A DNA stretch of 6,456 nucleotides from positions 1 through 6,456 of the forward strand of contig JAIFMT010000119.1 of NCBI GenBank assembly GCA_020048295.1, read 5' to 3'. Positions 1-6,456 of the stretch are shown in pieces. The stretch's first letter is position 1, and every line of letters begins with the position of its first letter. Origin of the DNA: Rhodoferax sp. GTDB lineage: Bacteria; Pseudomonadota; Gammaproteobacteria; Burkholderiales; Burkholderiaceae. The position numbers were made by a program, and so were the translations under genes. A model generated the notes under the pieces. It had not been told where the DNA came from. It searched no databases and was given only the letters and a program-made list of their open reading frames with translations.

Positions 1-470
1 TCGGCACCAAATACAGCCAGGCCATGAAAGCCACCTTTCTCGACCAGAACGGCAAGCCGCAGTTCATGGAAATGGGCTGCTACGGCATCGGCATCACCCG
101 CTTGCCGGCGGCTGCGATTGAACAAAACCACGACGAGCGCGGCATCATCTGGCCCGATGCGCTGGCACCGTTTACCGTGGTGATCTGCCCAATCAACGCC
201 GAGCGCTCGCCTGAGGTCAAGGCCGCATCCGAAGCCCTCTACGCCGAGCTGCTGGCTGCAGGCGTCGATGTGCTGCTGGACGACCGGGGCGAGCGCCCAG
301 GTGCCATGTTTGCCGACTGGGAGCTCATCGGCGTGCCGCACCGCGTCAACATTGGCGACCGCGCGCTGAAAGAAGGCAAGGTGGAGTACCAGCACCGTCG
401 CGATGCAGCAGCCACCGCCGTACCCCTGGCCGACATGGCTGACTTGCTGATCGCCAAGCTCAAAGTGTGA
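1..470 (+). CDS. proS: Prolyl-tRNA synthetase (ProS), C-terminal part, cut by the window edge
   Basis: ProS is a cytoplasmic class II aminoacyl-tRNA synthetase that attaches proline to tRNA-Pro using ATP. The frame is open from base 3, before the first ATG at 24, so this is the tail of a larger gene and 24 is not its start. The visible part begins GTKYSQAM. Class II motif 3 follows as [17 protein letters not shown], with the glycine run and the ATP-binding arginine. Next come [16 protein letters not shown] and the C-terminal anticodon-binding domain (VVICPIN, then [20 protein letters not shown]), closely matching the E. coli-type bacterial ProS. The last motif sits a normal distance from the stop, so the C-terminus looks complete. 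The TGA overlaps the GTG start of the next gene by 4 bases. What lies upstream cannot be seen. Confidence 0.95.
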   Translation, partial: GTKYSQAMKATFLDQNGKPQFMEMGCYGIGITRLPAAAIEQNHDERGIIWPDALAPFTVVICPINAERSPEVKAASEALYAELLAAGVDVLLDDRGERPGAMFADWELIGVPHRVNIGDRALKEGKVEYQHRRDAAATAVPLADMADLLIAKLKV

Positions 471-1129
471 GCCAGTTCGACGTGCCAGCGTTGCCCGCAA
501 GACGCCAGCTTTTATCAAGCATTTTAGGCCTCTGGCCCGCTTGGGTATTGCCAGGACTGCTCTGTTATTCAAAGCAGGCCCAGGCCGGCGCGCAAGTGGA
601 AGAGCCGCTGATCGACTCCGTACGCACGGCACTGAGTTCCGCCGTGGCGAACGCTGCCCCTCCGGTGCCCGAGTTTGCCGACACCGAATCGCGCCTGCGC
701 TACCTGCGCTGGCTCGGTGCCACCAGTGAACGCCTCAAGAAGAAGAAATCTGACTGGATGGTGCGCAAGGAATTCCTGCAAACTGTCTGGTACGAGGCCA
801 AACGCGCTGGCCTGGAGGTGTCGCTGGTGCTCGGGCTGATCCAGGTGGAGAGCGGTTTTCGCAAATTTGCCGTCAGCAGCGCTGGTGCGCGCGGCTACAT
901 GCAGGTGATGCCGTTCTGGACCCGGGTGCTCGGCGATGGCGATGCCGGCAAACTGTTTCACATGCAAACCAACCTGCGCTTTGGCTGCGTGATCCTGCGC
1001 CACTACCTGGACCGCGAACGGGGCGACCTGTTCATGGCACTGGGACGCTATAACGGCTCACGCGGCCGGCCACAATACCCCAACGCCGTGCTGGGAGCCC
1101 AGAAGCGATGGGAATACAGTGTTGTCTGA
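467..1129 (+). CDS. Exported lytic transglycosylase with SLT (GH23) domain
   Basis: This is a predicted peptidoglycan lytic transglycosylase, which cleaves the MurNAc-GlcNAc bond with formation of 1,6-anhydroMurNAc in the periplasm. The 220-residue product starts with an arginine pair (12-13) and a hydrophobic stretch (about 15-33), ending in AQA-GAQ near 40, which fits a signal peptidase I site. The SLT domain fills the C-terminal half. The likely catalytic glutamate is E128 in LIQVESGF, followed by ARGYMQVMP (141-149) and the substrate-groove motif ALGRYNGS (191-198). Residues 41-100 form a charged linker with a lysine run at 91-94. The GTG start at 467 overlaps the proS stop (GTGA), and no strong ribosome binding site is visible, so translation probably depends on coupling to proS. 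C33 is preceded by LL, a poor lipobox, so a lipoprotein is less likely. The exact family member cannot be named. Confidence 0.88.
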   Translation: MSQFDVPALPARRQLLSSILGLWPAWVLPGLLCYSKQAQAGAQVEEPLIDSVRTALSSAVANAAPPVPEFADTESRLRYLRWLGATSERLKKKKSDWMVRKEFLQTVWYEAKRAGLEVSLVLGLIQVESGFRKFAVSSAGARGYMQVMPFWTRVLGDGDAGKLFHMQTNLRFGCVILRHYLDRERGDLFMALGRYNGSRGRPQYPNAVLGAQKRWEYSVV

Positions 1130-1178
1130 AACAGGGTCACCTTGCCACAGGTCGTGGAGGAGCATTTTGATCCCTCTC

Positions 1179-1184
1179 TACAAT
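1179..1184 (+). promoter_or_regulatory. Possible -10 box (TACAAT) of a phaR-rimO promoter
   Basis: TACAAT lies 26 bases before the phaR start and would place transcription initiation near 1191, giving a leader of about 20 bases. I see no good -35 hexamer 16-18 bases upstream (GGAGGA lies there), so it would be a weak or activator-dependent promoter. The location, in the only gap between the proS pair and phaR, is the main support. Confidence 0.35.
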
Positions 1185-1210
1185 GTGTTGACGCAGCCAT
1201 AGGACACCAT

Positions 1211-1750
1211 ATGAACATCGGGACCGACGCTGAGCCTGAAGGGCTGCAGCGCATTATTAAAAAATACCCCAATCGGCGACTTTACGACACCATCACGTCG
1301 AGTTACATCACGCTGGCAGAAGTCAAGCAGTTGGTGATGAAACGCGAACCCTTTGAAGTGCGTGATGTCAAAACCGGTGAAGACATTACCCGCAGCATCT
1401 TGCTACAAATCATTCTTGAAGCCGAAGCCAGTGGTTCGCCGATGTTCACCGCGCCCGTGCTGGAGAGTCTGATTCGTTTTTATGGCCATGCCATGCAAGG
1501 CTTTCTGGGTAACTACCTGGAGAAAAACATTCAGTCCCTCATGGATGTGCAGACCCGCTTTGCGGAACAGTCCAAAGGTTTCACGCCTGAAATGTGGTCA
1601 CAGTTTTCTGCACTGCAGCCCTCCGTTTTGCAGTCCATGATGGGTGGTAGCCTCGACCAGTCCAAAAATATGCTGGCACAAATGCAGGAACAGATGCACA
1701 AGCAGACGGATCAGTTGCTTGGTGTCTTTGGCATCAAGAGCAAGCCGTAG
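1211..1750 (+). CDS. phaR: Polyhydroxyalkanoate synthesis regulator PhaR
   Basis: PhaR is a cytoplasmic DNA-binding repressor that senses polyhydroxyalkanoate granules. In the known family it represses phasin genes and its own gene, and is released when it binds nascent PHA. The 179-residue product carries the family signature [12 protein letters not shown] at residues 16-27 and [13 protein letters not shown] at 30-42, both in the N-terminal DNA-binding domain. The second conserved block follows ([16 protein letters not shown], 55-70, then PMFT and [20 protein letters not shown], about 77-105). The C-terminus is Gln/Met-rich and helical (155-170), as in family members that associate with granules. 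I chose ATG 1211 because AGGA at 1201-1204 is well spaced from it and the family signature starts soon after; an upstream in-frame TTG at 1142 would add 23 unrelated residues. No PHA synthase or phasin gene is in the window. The gap to rimO is 22 bases, suggesting one transcript. Confidence 0.95.
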   Translation: MNIGTDAEPEGLQRIIKKYPNRRLYDTITSSYITLAEVKQLVMKREPFEVRDVKTGEDITRSILLQIILEAEASGSPMFTAPVLESLIRFYGHAMQGFLGNYLEKNIQSLMDVQTRFAEQSKGFTPEMWSQFSALQPSVLQSMMGGSLDQSKNMLAQMQEQMHKQTDQLLGVFGIKSKP

Positions 1751-1772
1751 TCTTTCAACAAGTCACCTTCGC

Positions 1773-3167
1773 ATGACTCAAGACATTTCAACGCGCGCCG
1801 AAGCGCCAAAAATCGGTTTTGTCAGTTTGGGTTGTCCCAAGGCGCTAACCGATTCCGAGTTGATCCTGACCCAACTCAGCGCTGAGGGTTACCAGACCGT
1901 CAAGACTTTCCAGGGTGCCGATCTGGTCATCGTCAACACCTGTGGCTTTATTGACGATGCGGTAAAAGAGAGCCTCGACACCATCGGTGAGGCGTTGGCT
2001 GAAAACGGCAAAGTGATCGTTACCGGATGTCTGGGCGCCAAAACCAGTGACAATGGCGACAATCTGGTGCGGCAGATGCACCCGAGTGTGCTGGCGGTGA
2101 CCGGTCCGCACGCCACGCAAGAGGTGATGGATGCCGTTCACGCCTATCTGCCCAAGCCGCATGACCCGTTTGTTGATCTGGTGCCGAACACGTTTGGCGT
2201 GGCGGGCATCAAGCTCACTCCAAGGCACTACGCTTACCTGAAGATCAGCGAAGGCTGTAATCACCGTTGCACGTTCTGCATCATTCCGTCGATGCGGGGG
2301 GATTTGGTGTCGCGACCGATTGGCGACGTGCTCAACGAGGCGCAGGCCTTGTTTGCCGGCGGAGTCAAAGAGCTGCTGGTGATCAGCCAGGACACCTCGG
2401 CCTATGGCGTGGACGTGCAATACCGCACGGGCTTCTGGAACGGCAAGCCAATCAAAACACGCTTGGTTGAACTGGCCCAGGCGCTCGGTGAAATGGCGCA
2501 GGGCTATGGGGCCTGGGTGCGTCTGCACTATGTTTATCCCTACCCCAGCGTCGATGACTTATTGCCGCTGATGGCGTCAAGGCTGATCTTGCCGTATCTG
2601 GATGTGCCGTTTCAACACAGCCACCCTGACGTCCTCAAGCGCATGAAGCGCCCCGCCAGCGGTGAGAAAAATCTGGAACGCATCCTGCGCTGGCGTGCTG
2701 CGTGCCCCGATGTCGTCATTCGCAGCACCTTCATTGCAGGGTTTCCGGGGGAGACTGAAGAAGAGTTCGCGCATTTGCTCGATTTCATGCGTGAGGCGGG
2801 TATTGATCGCGCTGGATGCTTTGCGTACAGCCCGGTGCAGGGCGCGCTCGCCAACGACATTCCTGGCATGTTGCCGCAAACCGGGCGTGAAGAGCGTCAG
2901 GCGCGTTTCATGGCTGTGGCCGAAAGCCAATCGATTGCGAAATTGCATCGCCGCATTGGCGCGACGCTGCAGGTTTTGGTGGACGCTGCGCCAGGGCTGG
3001 GCAAAAAAGGAGGAGTGGGGCGCAGCTATGCGGATGCGCCAGAGGTTGATGGCATCGTCAGACTGTTGCCCCCTGAAAAGGTCAGCAAGACTTTAAGGGT
3101 CGGCGAGTTCACAAAAGCGCGCGTGATGGGTGTGCAAGGTCACGACCTGATTGCGCAACCGTTTTGA
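1773..3167 (+). CDS. rimO: Ribosomal protein S12 methylthiotransferase RimO
   Basis: RimO is a radical SAM enzyme with two [4Fe-4S] clusters that methylthiolates the beta carbon of a conserved aspartate in ribosomal protein S12 (Asp88/89 in E. coli). The 464-residue product has the three expected parts. The N-terminal MTTase domain holds cluster ligands C21 ([10 protein letters not shown]), C57 (NTCGF) and C86 (TGCLG). The radical SAM domain has the CxxxCxxC motif at C162, C166 and C169 (GCNHRCTFC). A C-terminal TRAM domain occupies about 390-464 ([12 protein letters not shown]). Stretches such as [17 protein letters not shown] and [16 protein letters not shown] are typical of RimO rather than MiaB. 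The start was set at ATG 1773 because residues read upstream in frame (from TTG 1644) lie inside phaR and look unlike protein. No clear Shine-Dalgarno is visible. It is slightly longer than the E. coli protein, partly from about 12 extra N-terminal residues. It is probably co-transcribed with phaR. Confidence 0.97.
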   Translation: MTQDISTRAEAPKIGFVSLGCPKALTDSELILTQLSAEGYQTVKTFQGADLVIVNTCGFIDDAVKESLDTIGEALAENGKVIVTGCLGAKTSDNGDNLVRQMHPSVLAVTGPHATQEVMDAVHAYLPKPHDPFVDLVPNTFGVAGIKLTPRHYAYLKISEGCNHRCTFCIIPSMRGDLVSRPIGDVLNEAQALFAGGVKELLVISQDTSAYGVDVQYRTGFWNGKPIKTRLVELAQALGEMAQGYGAWVRLHYVYPYPSVDDLLPLMASRLILPYLDVPFQHSHPDVLKRMKRPASGEKNLERILRWRAACPDVVIRSTFIAGFPGETEEEFAHLLDFMREAGIDRAGCFAYSPVQGALANDIPGMLPQTGREERQARFMAVAESQSIAKLHRRIGATLQVLVDAAPGLGKKGGVGRSYADAPEVDGIVRLLPPEKVSKTLRVGEFTKARVMGVQGHDLIAQPF

Positions 3168-3196
3168 GGCTTGAAGTTGGACACGCCTTCAGCCAC

Positions 3197-3222
3197 AAAA
3201 AAAGCCGCTGTCAAAGCGGCTT
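3197..3222 (-). terminator. Rho-independent terminator for the leftward tRNA-Leu transcript
   Basis: An 8-bp perfect stem (AAGCCGCT at 3202-3209 pairing with AGCGGCTT at 3215-3222) closes a 5-base loop. On the minus strand the stem runs into a T tract (complement of the A run 3197-3203), the normal form of an intrinsic terminator. It lies 83 bases beyond the tRNA CCA end. Read on the plus strand the stem is followed only by TTCATT, so it would stop rimO transcription poorly, although it is the only candidate terminator for rimO. Confidence 0.75.
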
Positions 3223-3238
3223 CATTGAACATTATCAG

Positions 3239-3291
3239 TCCGGTTCAAAACGAAACAAACCTTTGGGTTTATGACGTCAAAATGAACCGGA
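3239..3291. repeat. 9-bp inverted repeat with a nested short hairpin, between rimO and tRNA-Leu
   Basis: TCCGGTTCA (3239-3247) is exactly complementary to TGAACCGGA (3283-3291). Between the arms are a second small hairpin, AAACC (3257-3261) with GGTTT (3266-3270) around a 4-base loop, and an 8-base palindrome TGACGTCA (3272-3279). The block lies just beyond the 3' end of the tRNA. It could fold in the tRNA 3' trailer as a processing or pausing structure, or be a protein-binding site. No T tract follows either arm, so a terminator is unlikely. Function is not known. Confidence 0.5.
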
Positions 3292-3304
3292 ATTCATCTA
3301 TATT

Positions 3305-3389
<85 letters not shown>

Positions 3390-3390
3390 A

Positions 3391-5652
3391 TTTGAAGGTG
3401 TCGTCCAAGGACATCGCGACGGTCATGGCTTTGTGATTCGCGACGACGGCGAGGGCGACATTTACCTGCCGCCCAACGAAATGCGCGCCGTGCTGCACAA
3501 AGACCGCGTCAAGGTGCGCATTGTGCGCAGCGACCGCAAGGGCCGCCCCGAGGGCCGTGTGGTCGAGATTGTTGAACGCAGCAGCCAGGTCATTATTGGC
3601 CGCTTGCTGCTTGAAAACGGGATTTGGATCGTGGCCCCGGAAGACAAGCGCTATGGTCAGGACGTGATGGTTCCGAAGGCGGCCACAGGTGCCGCCCGGG
3701 CCGGGCAGGTGGTGGTCGTCGAACTGACCGAGCCACCGGCGTTGTTCGGACAGCCTGTGGGTCGCGTCAAGGAAGTGCTGGGCGAAATTGATGACCCTGG
3801 CATGGAAATCGAAATTGCCGTGCGCAAATACAGCGTACCGCACGAATTTTCTGAAGCCTGCATGACCCAGGCGCGCGCCTTGCCCGACAAGGTACGACCG
3901 CAGGACAAACGCCAGCGCATCGACCTGACCGACATTGCGCTGGTCACCATTGACGGTGAGGACGCGCGCGATTTTGACGATGCCGTGTATTGCGAGCCCA
4001 CCAAAATTGGCAAGGGCAGATCGTCCCTGCCGGGCTGGCGTTTGCTGGTGGCCATTGCCGATGTCAGCCACTATGTGGAAAACGGCTCGGCCATCGACAT
4101 CGATGCTTACGACCGGGCCACCAGCGTGTATTTCCCGCGCCGCGTCATCCCAATGCTGCCCGAGAAGCTCTCCAACGGACTTTGTTCGCTCAACCCCGAG
4201 GTCGAACGCCTGTGCATGGTGTGCGATATGCTGGTCACACAAGACGGCGAGGTGTCGGCCTACCAGTTTTATCCGGCCGTGATGTACAGCCATGCACGCT
4301 TTACCTACACCGAAGTGGCCGCGATCTTGGCCAACACGCGTGGCCCGGAAGCGGCCAAGCGCAAGGCGCGCGTCTCGGACCTGATGAATTTGCACGATGT
4401 TTACCAGGCGCTGCTGAAATCACGGGTGCGCCGTGGCGCGGTTGACTTTGAAACGGTTGAGACGCAAATCGTTTGTGACGAGGCTGGTCACATCGAAAAA
4501 ATTGTGCCGCGCACGCGCAACGAAGCGCACAAGCTGATCGAAGAAGCCATGCTCGCCGCCAACGTGTGCAGCGCCGACTTCATTGCACAAAGCAGACACG
4601 CTGGCCTGTTTCGGGTGCATGAAGGCCCAACCCCCGAGAAAAAGGAAATTCTTCGCAATTACCTCAAAATCACCGGTGTTGGACTGAACATCAGCGACGA
4701 TCCGTCACCGGGGGAATTCCAGGCGATTGCCAATGCCACCAAAGACCGCCCGGATGCCGCGCAAATTCATGCCATGCTGTTGCGCTCGATGCAGCAAGCC
4801 ATCTACACACCCATCAACAGCGGTCACTTTGGCTTGGCGTTTGAGGCTTACACCCATTTCACCAGTCCGATTCGGCGTTATCCTGATTTGCTGGTGCATC
4901 GGGTCATCAAGGCGATTCTGGCTAAAACCAAATACGCGCTGCCGGTGCTGCCCACGCCCGGTGAAGCCCACGCCAAACTGAGCAAGCGGCTGGAAAAGAA
5001 CCTGGCTGCGCGCGTGACTGAACCTGGTCAGAAGCCGCGCAAGCTCAGCGCCGAGATGCTGGCGTGGCAGTCTGCCGGACTGCATTGCAGCGCCAACGAA
5101 CGCCGCGCCGACGAAGCCAGCCGTGACGTGGAGGCCTGGCTCAAGTGCAAATACATGCGCGAGCACCTGGGTGAGGAGTATTCAGGCGTGGTCAGCGCCG
5201 TTACCAGTTTTGGCATCTTTGTCACGCTCGATGCGATGTACGTCGAGGGCCTGGTTCACATCACCGAGCTGGGCGGTGAATATTTCCGCTTTGACGAAGC
5301 GCGCCAGGAACTGCGTGGCGAGCGCACCGGCATACGCTACGCGCTGGGAAGCCGGGTGCGGGTGCAGGTGAGTCGGGTGGATCTGGACGGGCGGCGCATT
5401 GATTTCCGGCTGCTGCAAGAAGGCGAGGTGCTGTCGCCCCGGCCCATCAAAGACAAGGAGTTCACGCGTGAGGGCAATGAGCGTGCCGTGTTTGACCCAG
5501 AGTCAGAGAGCATGCCATCCGGGCGGCGAAGCCGCAAGGGTTCCGAACCCCAGGCGCGCTCGCCCAAAACTTCCGCATCGGGTGCCAAGTCGGCCAGACG
5601 CTCACCGGCGGCGGCGAAAGCCAAGGAAAAAGGTCGTCAAAACAGGCACTAA
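3391..5652 (+). CDS. rnr: Ribonuclease R, 5' end missing or undetermined
   Basis: RNase R is a processive 3'-to-5' exoribonuclease of the RNase II/RNB family that degrades structured RNA, including rRNA and mRNA. I report the 753 codons that match the family; residue numbers here count from TTG 3304. A cold-shock OB domain starts at once (VVQGHRDGHGFVIRDDG, about 33-49). The RNB domain carries the catalytic aspartates D217, D223, D225 and D226 (VTIDGEDARDFDDAV) and EAYTHFTSPIRRYPDL (514-529). The S1 domain is at about 625-705 (YSGVVSAVTSFGIFVTL), followed by a Ser/Lys/Arg-rich tail to 782. About 45 residues (543-588) are inserted between RNB and the conserved CSANERRADEASRDVE, compared with E. 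coli. The frame is open leftward only to a TGA at 3283. The usual start codons left of the RNase R match are TTG 3304 and GTG 3307, which make the tRNA antisense strand code for 29 residues. GTG 3433 would cut the OB fold. None has a good ribosome binding site. The N-terminal helix-turn-helix of E. coli RNase R is absent. Confidence 0.9.
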   Translation, partial: FEGVVQGHRDGHGFVIRDDGEGDIYLPPNEMRAVLHKDRVKVRIVRSDRKGRPEGRVVEIVERSSQVIIGRLLLENGIWIVAPEDKRYGQDVMVPKAATGAARAGQVVVVELTEPPALFGQPVGRVKEVLGEIDDPGMEIEIAVRKYSVPHEFSEACMTQARALPDKVRPQDKRQRIDLTDIALVTIDGEDARDFDDAVYCEPTKIGKGRSSLPGWRLLVAIADVSHYVENGSAIDIDAYDRATSVYFPRRVIPMLPEKLSNGLCSLNPEVERLCMVCDMLVTQDGEVSAYQFYPAVMYSHARFTYTEVAAILANTRGPEAAKRKARVSDLMNLHDVYQALLKSRVRRGAVDFETVETQIVCDEAGHIEKIVPRTRNEAHKLIEEAMLAANVCSADFIAQSRHAGLFRVHEGPTPEKKEILRNYLKITGVGLNISDDPSPGEFQAIANATKDRPDAAQIHAMLLRSMQQAIYTPINSGHFGLAFEAYTHFTSPIRRYPDLLVHRVIKAILAKTKYALPVLPTPGEAHAKLSKRLEKNLAARVTEPGQKPRKLSAEMLAWQSAGLHCSANERRADEASRDVEAWLKCKYMREHLGEEYSGVVSAVTSFGIFVTLDAMYVEGLVHITELGGEYFRFDEARQELRGERTGIRYALGSRVRVQVSRVDLDGRRIDFRLLQEGEVLSPRPIKDKEFTREGNERAVFDPESESMPSGRRSRKGSEPQARSPKTSASGAKSARRSPAAAKAKEKGRQNRH

Positions 5653-5690
5653 TCCTGATTGATAAAGCATAGTCTGCTATGGAAGTCAAC

Positions 5691-6446
5691 ATGACACAGG
5701 CATCTAAAGTCGCCGTAATCACCGGCGCGGGCTCCGGGATTGGCAAGGCCGTGGCACTGGCCTTGCTGGCCGATGGCTATCAGGTGGTGCTGGCCGGCCG
5801 GCGCACCGAGCCGCTGGTCGAAGTGGCCACACAATGCGGCGCAGCGCAACGCGCCCTGGTGGTTCGCACCGATGTGTCCGATGAAGCGTCGGTCATCGCC
5901 TTGTTTGATGCTGCAATGCGTGCCTTTGGACGGGTGGATGTGCTCTTCAACAACGCCGGCATCAGTGCCCCGGGCGTGCTGCTGGAGGATCTGACGCTGG
6001 CGCAGTGGCAAAGTGTCGTCAATGTGAACCTGACCGGCATGTTCTTGTGCCTGCGCCAGGCGTTTCGAGTGATGAAGGCGCAACGCCCGCAGGGTGGGCG
6101 CATCATCAACAACGGTTCCATCTCGGCCACGACACCGCGGCCGAATTCAATTGCCTACAGTTCCACCAAACACGCAGTCACCGGACTCACCAAAACCGCC
6201 TCGCTCGATGGCCGTAAATACGACATTGCGGTGGGCCAAATTGACATTGGCAACGCCGCCACCGACATGACGCAGCGCATGCAGGCCGGTATTTTGCAAG
6301 CCAATGGCGAGGTGGCGGTCGAGCCGGTGATGGATGTCGCCATCGTTGGGCAGTCGGTGCTGTACATGGCCAACTTGCCCTTGAGTGCGAATGTGATGTT
6401 TCACACCGTGATGGCGACCAAAATGCCATTCGCCGGGCGTGGCTAG
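5691..6446 (+). CDS. Short-chain dehydrogenase/reductase (SDR family oxidoreductase)
   Basis: This is a predicted cytoplasmic NAD(P)-dependent oxidoreductase of the classical SDR family with a Rossmann fold. The 251-residue product has the nucleotide-binding TGAGSGIG (11-18), an AGRR segment (35-38) after beta-2 whose arginines favour NADP(H), the structural NNAG (87-90), and the NVNLTG helix (111-116). The catalytic set is S143 with YSSTK (Y156, K160), with the normal 13-residue spacing. The usual proline-glycine after beta-6 is replaced by [12 protein letters not shown] (182-193). The substrate cannot be inferred. I chose ATG 5691 because GGAAG at 5681-5685 is well placed before it; ATG 5679 in the same frame would add MEVN and lacks a ribosome binding site. 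It lies 38 bases after rnr with only a tiny hairpin (CATAG/CTATG, 5668-5681) between, so it is probably read from the rnr transcript. Confidence 0.9.
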   Translation: MTQASKVAVITGAGSGIGKAVALALLADGYQVVLAGRRTEPLVEVATQCGAAQRALVVRTDVSDEASVIALFDAAMRAFGRVDVLFNNAGISAPGVLLEDLTLAQWQSVVNVNLTGMFLCLRQAFRVMKAQRPQGGRIINNGSISATTPRPNSIAYSSTKHAVTGLTKTASLDGRKYDIAVGQIDIGNAATDMTQRMQAGILQANGEVAVEPVMDVAIVGQSVLYMANLPLSANVMFHTVMATKMPFAGRG

Positions 6447-6456
6447 GTTATATTTA

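Noticed and set aside
1142..1210. Extension of PhaR to TTG 1142
   Set aside because: ATG 1211 has a well-spaced AGGA and gives the expected short N-terminus; the extension overlaps the probable promoter.
1644..1772. Extension of RimO to TTG 1644
   Set aside because: The added 43 residues lie inside phaR in another frame and are Cys/Arg/Ser-rich with no family match; ATG 1773 gives the expected length.
1845..2528. A 227-codon minus-strand ORF opposite rimO
   Set aside because: It lies fully antisense to a well-supported gene, is His/Gln/Arg-rich as expected from GC-rich complement, and has no motif or ribosome binding site.
5649..6083. Minus-strand ORFs opposite the SDR gene
   Set aside because: They are shadows in GC-rich coding sequence with no motif, and the plus-strand SDR frame is unambiguous.

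Overview
This window looks like a chromosomal housekeeping segment from a betaproteobacterium, most probably Burkholderiales and Comamonadaceae-like (Rhodoferax/Polaromonas type). The evidence is the wording of the recognisable proteins (bacterial-type ProS, PhaR, RimO, RNase R with a Comamonadaceae-style OB start and a basic tail), the fairly GC-rich coding, and the presence of a polyhydroxyalkanoate regulator. This placement rests on remembered family resemblance and no search was run. There is no integrase, transposase, CRISPR array, toxin-antitoxin pair or phage gene.

Layout, left to right. The 3' end of proS (prolyl-tRNA synthetase) enters from the left edge. Its stop codon overlaps the GTG start of a small exported lytic transglycosylase, so the two are probably translated in series. 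After about 80 bases with a plausible promoter comes phaR, a regulator of PHA storage. It is followed 22 bases later by rimO, the methylthiotransferase that modifies ribosomal protein S12; phaR and rimO probably share a transcript. A convergent intergenic stretch (3168-3304) holds a leftward terminator and a 9-bp inverted repeat. Then comes a complete tRNA-Leu(CAG) gene on the minus strand, with its CCA tail encoded. Directly against its 5' end, on the plus strand, RNase R (rnr) begins in mid-protein and runs intact to its stop. A short-chain dehydrogenase/reductase gene follows after 38 bases and is probably co-transcribed.

Most of the genes serve translation and RNA turnover: tRNA charging, ribosome modification, a leucine tRNA and an exoribonuclease. 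The cell-wall enzyme, the PHA regulator and the oxidoreductase are neighbours without an obvious functional link.

The one real anomaly is the tRNA-Leu/rnr junction at 3389-3391. RNase R homology starts on the base next to the tRNA. Between the in-frame stop at 3283 and the GTG at 3433, the only usual start codons lie at the extreme edge of the tRNA and would make its antisense strand encode the first 29 residues. No promoter is visible for either gene. This could be a deletion, an assembly chimera, or a genuinely odd arrangement. I see no convincing new biological system here.
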